Below, in pieces: positions 27,601-36,600 of a DNA stretch of 64,000 nucleotides. Source of the stretch: Archivesica marissinica (lineage: Eukaryota; Mollusca; Bivalvia; Venerida; Vesicomyidae); assembly GCA_014843695.1 (NCBI GenBank), contig CM026390.1, positions 96,575,970 through 96,639,969 on the forward strand, given 5' to 3'. The notes under the pieces are model-generated. The model saw only the letters and a program-made list of their open reading frames with translations. It did not search any database and was not told the DNA's origin. A program made the position numbers and the translations under genes. Within the stretch, counting starts at the first letter, position 1, and each line of letters begins with the position of its first letter.

Positions 27601-30600
27601 TGTGGATTCTGTGTAAACGTGTAAACTTTGATCATTGTGTCTAGTACTACAACAATCCTAAAAGTAGAAAAACATGTAACAGTAGTAAACCAATTCCCTT
27701 TGCATCGTCCAACAGCAAATATATTTACAGGGAACCATAAGTCGTTCACGGCCATAAGTCGTTCTCGGCCAAGTCGAAGGTCAAATTCAAAGCTGGATGG
27801 ATCCTTCTATAAGCTGGCTCCTTCTATAAGCTGGATCCTTCTATAAGCTGGATCCTTCTATAAGCTGGATCCTTCTATAAGCTGGCTCCTTCTATAAGCT
27901 GGATCCTTCTATAAGCTGTATCCTTCTATAAGCTGGATCCTTCTATAAGCTGGATCCTTCTATAAGCTGGATCCTTCTATAAGCTGGATCCTTCTATAAG
28001 CTGGATCCTTCTATAAGCTGGATCCTTCTATAAGCTGGATCCTTCTATAAGCTGGATCCTTCTATAAGCTGTATCCTTCTATAAGCTGGATCCTTCTATA
28101 AGCTGGATCCTTCTATAAGCTGTATCCTTCTATAAGCTGGATCCTTCTATAAGCTGGCTCCTTCTATAAGCTGGATCCTTCTATAAGCTGGATCCTTCTA
28201 TAAGCTGGATCCTTCTATAAGCTGGATCCTTCTATAAGCTGGATCCTTCTATAAGCTGGATCCTTCTATAAGCTGTATCCTTCTATAAGCTGGATATAAG
28301 CTGGATCCTTCTATAAGCTGGATCCTTCTATAAGCTGGATCCTTCTATAAGCTATATGTAAATAATTATCTAAGCATATTAAATCAAAAGACATCAGTAA
28401 AGTTCCAACAAATAAATTTCACATTTTTTTCCAGATTTTGTTTATGTTTATTTCATGCACATACGTGGACCTGGTACTTTCATCATATCTCTGGATGAGA
28501 AAATGGTCGACTTATGGCCAGGAATATACGGTAAGTACAAATACCATTTTTACTACACATTCTTCCGAAATAATTTGAACAATTATTTTCCATCAGTAAA
28601 CAGTCATTCCAATCAACACAAACTCTTGTAAGTAAAATTAAAAATTTCCGAAAATATTTAGTTTAAACTTTATTTATTTTACGATTGCGAAGCAAGTTCT
28701 AACAACTTATATTAATCACTCTCGTTGACGCGTATATGTGGTCATTCGTGTGGGACGAAACCAGAGTACCCGGAGCAAACCCACATGTCCGCTCTGGCGA
28801 CCACCGTCCCATCTCACATACTTCCCGGTCCGAGGATCGCGATATCCTCGCGAAAGCGAGCGCGCTAACCACTGCGCGCCATGATGCTCTGAAGTAACAT
28901 TATCTACTATTCTATATTCTGCTATACAGTTTAAGTAATCATATCATTAGTAATTTAAGGAAATTTAATTCAGATTGGTCTGAAAATAATTATGCACAGG
29001 TGAAGATGTAACGGGTGAGACATAGTGGAGACATGGTGGTAAATCTGTAGGAAACGTTGTTGTGATCATTGATCACATAGTCAATATCCAGGCTACATGT
29101 GTTGCTTCATGTATGCAGGGATCATTCTAGAGGGCGATGTGGGCGAAATAGTCGCCCTAGGGACCCTGACATCGCCCTCTGGGGGCCCCACTTCTCCCTC
29201 AAACAAAATTTTGTCTAGTAAGATACACTGGCCCATTATAAAGTACTCCTTCTATTCATATGTTGTATTTAATGGTTGTACTATGCAGTTTAACCCTATT
29301 TTGCAGAAGTATATTAAAGAACACAATTTAAGGAAGCGATCACGCGCTTTCTCACTTCTCCCAAACATTCTGACCTAGAATGAACCCTGGCATGGGGTTT
29401 GAGCGTGTTTATAAATATGTTTACATACAAATGTCGTATACAGTATTTGTTTAGTAGAGTTTATTTATAGTGTTTCTGTGGTGAACACATAGGAAATCAT
29501 AATCTTTATTTACTCCAATTAACTGTCACTTTAAGAACAATAAATATGAAAGGTAGTATGGCATTAAAATAACAGTAAACTAACACATCAGTATTTTGAT
29601 GTCATACAATATTCAGCCTTTGGTCGATCAACTTCAAGAACTAAATCAGTCACAAATATATTATTTAAATGTCTCACCATAATTTTCCACTCTTAACTTC
29701 ACTGGAGAATTCTCTATCACATACCTATCTCGTCGTAATGCTACGCTCCTAACTTCACTGGAGAATTCTCTATCACATACCTGTCTCGCCGTAATCTTAC
29801 GCTCCTAACTTCACTGGAGAATTCTCTATCACATACCTATCTCGTCGTAATCCTACGCTCCTAACTTCACTGGAGATTTCTCTATCACATACCTGTCTCG
29901 CCGTAATCTTACGCTCCTAACTTCACTAGAGAATTCTAGCTCTATCACATGTTTCTTCTTTAAATCATCCCAAACCATCACTGAAATATACAGATAGTTA
30001 TTAATTGAAAGTGACATTCTGTAGTCATAGACATGGTGCATCTACTATAAAATGAATAAAGGCAAAGGCTACTTAACAGCTTCAATTTAATGATTCTTAT
30101 CAACCCACTTGTGTGGTAAGAATCGAGAACATCAAGTCGATAAATTAATATGAATATATTAGCATCTCCCATATTTTAAAATAGTCTACATTCATAAATT
30201 TCCTACAAAGATAAAACACAACAAACAGGAAACAGAATGTTCCGCCGTTCTTCCTGTGGCTGTAATAAAAACACTGTCATATATTCTATTGTACTGACAA
30301 GAACACGTTTCAACACTGTTCACTATTACACGTAAACGTTATAGCCACAGTAGAGCAAGAACATGATACACAATCTCCCATGTATGACCTGCAATTGGAG
30401 TGTACCTCCTGTCCATATATGAGAGGATACCTCCTGCATAGTGCCATTAGTTGTAGGATTACTCCTGTGTATAGTCTAGATACCTCCTGTCCAATATACC
30501 TTAACTTGTGTCCAATACCTTAACTCCTGTCCAGTACCTTAACTCCTGTCCAGTACCGTAACTTGTGTCCAATACCTTAACTTGTGTCCAGTACCATAAC

Positions 30601-33600
30601 TCCTGTCCAATACCGTAACTCCTGTTCAGTACCTTAACTTGTGTCCAATACCGTAACTCCTGTCCAGTACCGTAACTTGTGTCCAATACCGTAACTCCTG
30701 TCCAGTACCGTAAGCCCTGTCCAGTACCTTAACTCTGTCCAGTACCTTAACTCCTGTCCAGTACCGTAACTCCTGTCCAGTACCTTAACTCCTGTCCAAT
30801 ACCTTAACTCATGTCCAATACCATAACTTGTGTCCAGTACCTTAACTTGTGTTCAATACCGTAACTCCTGTCCAGTACCGTAACTCCTGTCCAGTACCTT
30901 AACTCCTGTCCAATACCTTAACTTGTGTCCAATACCTTAACTTGTGTCCAGTACTTTAACTTGTGTCCAGTACCTTAACTTGTGTCCAATACCTTAACTT
31001 GTGTCCAATACCTTAACTTGTGTCCAGTACCTTAACTTGTGTCCAGTACCATAACTTGTGTCCAATACCGTAACTTGTGTCAAATACCGTAACGTGTGTC
31101 CAGTACCTTAACTTGTGTCCAGTACCTTAACTTGTGTCCAATACCTTAACTAATGCCCAGTACCTTAACCTGTGTCCAGTACCTTAACTTGTGTCCAATA
31201 CCTTAACTTGTGTCCAATACCTTAACTTGTGTCCAATACCGTAACTTGTGTCCAATACTGTAACTTGTGTCCAGTACCTTAACTTGTGTCCAGTACCTTA
31301 ACTTGTGTCCAGTACCTTAACTCCTGTCCAATACCGTAACTTGTGTCCAATACCTTAACTTGTGTCCAGTACCTTAACTTGTGTCCAGTACCGTAACTTG
31401 TGTCCAATACCGTAACTTGTGTCCAATACCGTAACTTGTGTCCAGTACCTTAACTTGTGTCCAATACCTTAACTTGTGTCCAGTACCTTAACTTGTGTCC
31501 AGTACCGTAACTTGTGTCAAATACCGTAACGTGTGTCCAGTACCTTAACTTGTGTCCAGTACCTTAACTTGTGTCCAATACCTTAACTAATGCCCAGTAC
31601 CTTAACTTGTGTCCAGTACCTTAACTTGTGTCCAGTACTTTAACTCATGCCCAGTACCTTAACTCATGCCCAGTACCTTAACTTGTGTCCAGTACCTTAA
31701 CTCATGCCCAGTACCTTAACTTGTGTCCAGTACCTTAACTCATGCCCTATACCTTAACTTGTGTCCAGTACCTTAACTTGTGTCCAGTACCTTAACTTGT
31801 GTCAAATACCTTAACTCCTGTCCAGTACCTTAACTCATGTCCAGTACCTTAACTCATGTCCAGTACCGTAACTCATGCCCAGTACCTTAACTTGTGTACA
31901 GTACCTTAACTTGTGTCCAGTACCTTAACTCATGCCCAGTACCTTAACTCATGCCCAGTACCTTAACTTGTGTCCAGTACCTTAACTCATGCCCAGTACC
32001 TTAACTTGTGTCCAGTACCGTAACTCATGTCCAGTACCTTAACTCATGCCCAGTACCTTAACTCCTGTCCAGTACCTTAATTCCAGTCCAGTACCTTAAC
32101 TTGAGTCCTATACCTTAACTCCTGTCCAGTACCTTAACTTGAGTCCAATACCTTAATTCCAGTCCAGTACCTTAATTCCTGCCCAGTACCTTAACTCCTG
32201 TCCACTATTTGCAGGTAATCAGCACTCTACAATGTGTTACATTAGAGGATATATCCAGTGTACTGCCTTCAGTTGTACAGTATATCCAGTCCATTACTGT
32301 TTTTTGGAGGATACATCTGGTGTATTACCTATCTTTGGAGGATACATGAATGTCCATTGCATTACCTTTATGTGGAGGATATATGGATGTACAGTGTATT
32401 ACCTGTATATGGAGGATATATGGATGTACAGTGTATTACCTGTATATGGAGGATATATGGATGTACAGTGCATTACCTTTATATGGAGGATATATGAATG
32501 TCCATTGCATTACCTGTATATGGAGGATATATGAATGTCCATTGCATTACCTGTATATGGAGGATATATGGATGTACAGTGTATTACCTGTATATGGAGG
32601 ATATATGGATGTACAGTGCATTCATTACCTGTATATGGTGGATATATGGATGTACAGTGTATTACCTTTATATGGAGGATATATGGATGTCCATTGCATT
32701 ACCTGTATGTGGAGGATATATGGATGTACAGTGTATTACCTGTATATGGAGGATATATGAATGTACAGTGTATTACCTGTATATGGTGGATATATGGATG
32801 TACAGTGTATTACCTGTATATGGAGGATATATGAATGTCCATTGCATTACCTTTATGTGGAGGATATATGAATGTCCATTGCATTACCTGTATGTGGAGG
32901 ATATATGGATGTACAGTGTATTACCTGTATATGGAGGATATATGAATGTCCAGTGCATTACCTTTATATGGAGGATATATGGATGTACAGTGTATTACCT
33001 GTATATGGAGGATATATGAATGTCCAGTGCATTACCTTTATATGGAGGATATATGGATGTACAGTGTGTTACCTGTATGTGGAGGATATATGGATGTCCA
33101 TTGCATTACCTGTATGTGGAGGATATATGGATGTACAGTGTATTACCTGTATATGGTGGATATATGGATGTACAGTGTATTACCTGTATGTGGAGGATAT
33201 ATGGATGTACAGTGTATTACCTGTATATGGAGGATATATGAATGTACAGTGTATTACCTTTATATGGAGGATATATGGATGTACAGTGTATTACCTGTAT
33301 GTGGAGGATATATGAATGTACAGTGTATTACCTGTATATGGAGGATATATGGATGTACAGTGTATTACCTGTATGTGGAGGATATATGGATGTACAGTGT
33401 ATTACCTGTATGTGGAGGATATATGGATGTACAGTGTATTACCTGTATGTGGAGGATATATGGATGTACAGTGTATTACCTGTATGTGGAGGATATATGA
33501 ATGTACAGTGCATTACCTGTATGTGGTGGATATATGGATGTACAGTGCATTACCTTTATATGGTGGATATATGGATGTACAGTGTATTACCTGTATGTGG

Positions 33601-36600
33601 TGGATATATGGATGTACAGTGTATTACCTGTATATGGTGGATATATGGATGTACAGTGTATTACCTGTATATGGAGGATATATGAATGTCCAGTGCATTA
33701 CCTTTATATGGAGGATATATGAATGTCCATTGCATTACCTGTATGTGGAGGATATATGGATGTACAGTGTATTACCTGTATGTGGTGGATATATGGATGT
33801 ACAGTGTATTACCTGTATATGGTGGATATATGGATGTACAGTGTATTACCTGTATATGGAGGATATATGAATGTCCAGTGCATTACCTTTATATGGAGGA
33901 TATATGAATGTCCATTGCATTACCTGTATGTGGAGGATATATGGATGTACAGTGTATTACCTGTATGTGGTGGATATATGGATGTACAGTGTATTACCTG
34001 TATGTGGAGGATATATGGATGTACAGTGTATTGCATTCATTTGAAGAATACATGATTGTCCAGTAGTGCATAACTTTTATGTGAAAAATACATCCAGGGA
34101 ATTACCATAGTGTTAATTAAGGGATGATTTCCTTTATTTAGAAGACATCTCCTGTCTATTACCTTTGTTTGGAGGATATCGTGGGTTCTTTCCACCACCT
34201 ACCAAGGCAAGGTAATTACATCTGAAGAGCATCTCAATGTGACCAATACCACCATCTGTAAAATCCTGTCGCTCTTTCTCTTTCAAAGGGTCAGAGTTAT
34301 ACACCCTGAACCCCGTCTCCATACCACATGCAAAACAACCTGAAGTCAACAACATTATATATGACAAACTGTCTAATAAGATGAGGTCAAATGTGTTAAC
34401 TTAACGATGAGATAGAGAAATTGCAAATATTCAGTATTCTGTCACTGGTCTCTGAATAGTTTGAGTATCGAATCGTGGTTGCATTGGTGAGAGGCGAGCA
34501 TACTAACTACTGTGTGTTAAACTACTGTGTTAATCAAACAGCCTCTCTGTAATATTCATATATATTACTAGTTTGCAAGTCATTTAAAAACAGTTTTAGC
34601 AATATGAAGAACTATGGCGGTGACAAGACTCACTATACTAGTTTCATACATGTGTGTACGGGTGTCGGAGGTTTCGTCAACTAGAGGTTTCGTCAACCCT
34701 GGAGGTTTCGTCAACGATGTCATTTGATGTGAAATGTTTGTAAGTTATTAATTGGCAAGGACTTAGTTGTGGACATTAATTGTTAATTGATTTAACTAGA
34801 TCTATGTGTTATTTTCATTTTTATGTATATTTGTTATAGATGGCTGACAGTCCCAGTGTAGAAATCTTCCGGTAGATCCGCTGATTCCAGTGGAATAGAT
34901 ATCTTTACTTGGCTTTGGCATGTGACATGCATCTGGAAAAAAGGGCTTACATTGTACGCTTGCAAGCTTCAATTATTGTTGCTTAATCGCCTAATTGACG
35001 AAACCTCTCACATAATCACATCGTTGACGAAACCTCTTAACAATTTCCCTCTATATTGCCTTGTTGACGAAACCTCCTGCATTCGTTTGTACTAGTCATT
35101 CAATTCTTATTGCTTTACCTACCACTTTGACCACTTTGACCCAATCAACGATCATTTGCTAGTCATAATTTTAATTCCAAAAGTATATTATGGTATTAAG
35201 TTACTTTACAGTAATTGTGTGTTATTAATGTTACCGGGGTGTGTTTCGCCATTCTGTTACGAAAATAACACCAACGATTGTTCGAGGGTTCTAATCTATG
35301 TTTATTGTTCAACATATTCACCAGTCAAATTCCACAACCGACTCGCTGAGTCACTCAGTATAAGGGATTGAGTGTACCTCCACTTCACCATACATACTCC
35401 ACATACACAGTGATAAGCTGGTGCATCAAAGATATCCATTTATTTTATTCTATTAAAACTTGGTAAAAAACCATGACTGCTGCTCAAGACATCAAACAAG
35501 CAACTGAGTTCTGATTGATTGAACTGAGTCATGTGACACTTTTGGCGGGAACTTAAAAATAGAATTTTATCAATCAAGGGAAGTAACTCATATACAGACA
35601 TGTCCAAAAGTACAGTCTGTTACACACTTCCCTACCTTAAAAAAATGACGTCCCGTCATTCCCTCTATAGTCTGTCGATGTCATATACATACTCTACTCT
35701 ATATACAACATACCTATTGCTATACTATATATCTACTTATACAGTACTTACCGAACCACCATTCTTCCTACAAACGTATTGCATCTATCATCATACAACA
35801 AACTAACCCTGCAATTTGTATCTATATTTACATACAAAACTTCTGCCTCTACTATGCTTATCTGCATTAAGCATACTAACTACCATATGAGTTATGATAC
35901 TCATATTTCTAAGGTTTCCATACTGCCTATATCCTTAATATATCAAGTGATTAGCAGGTCGCAAAAGTAGTATATGCCATAGTCTAACCGTTAACAGAAA
36001 CAGTTCACACAAATATTATTTGTCAAATTTAAAAACAAGTCGCCAGTCTCCTTAGCAGCAAAAATGCGACCACGCATTTTCATCCAACAAAAGCATAATA
36101 AAACTGTTTTAACATTATTTCCATGAAATGTGTTGTTAAACACTTGATAACATACCTAAAAATATATACATGTACAGACAAGTCGACAAATTCACTTAAT
36201 AACAGCGCCTACTACTGCTCCAACTAGTCTGTGTGCTGTGTCACTATCTACATTATTTAATAGTCCTGACCTCATTAACTCGTCTAGAGCCTGTAACTTG
36301 TTGTCCACAGGTCTTGACGTCATCTGATTCATCACAAAATCTTTATATCGTTCCGGGGGTTTCCTTGTTCGGGTAGGTCTTCTCGGTTTCGGTACCGGTA
36401 CACTTCTTTCAGTATCACCTCCCGTTGCTCCATGAGTAGTGTCATCTGTTATGTGTGTTGTCTTCTCTTCTTGTCTTTCTGTTCTCTCTTCTAGGTCATC
36501 AACCGTCTGTTCTACATTTTCAACTGGTTGGTCTAAATTCGTGTTTGAATCCTCTTCTACCTCATGTGCTATGTCTATACGTCCGTCTGCATCAGTATTC

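Noticed and set aside
32232..34055. Plus-strand repeat-protein frames ([16 protein letters not shown])
   Set aside because: Open frames from a stop-free 37-bp repeat within a WDR45B intron, with no start context, splice context or conserved domain; the opposite strand explains the repeat through the exon 2 donor.
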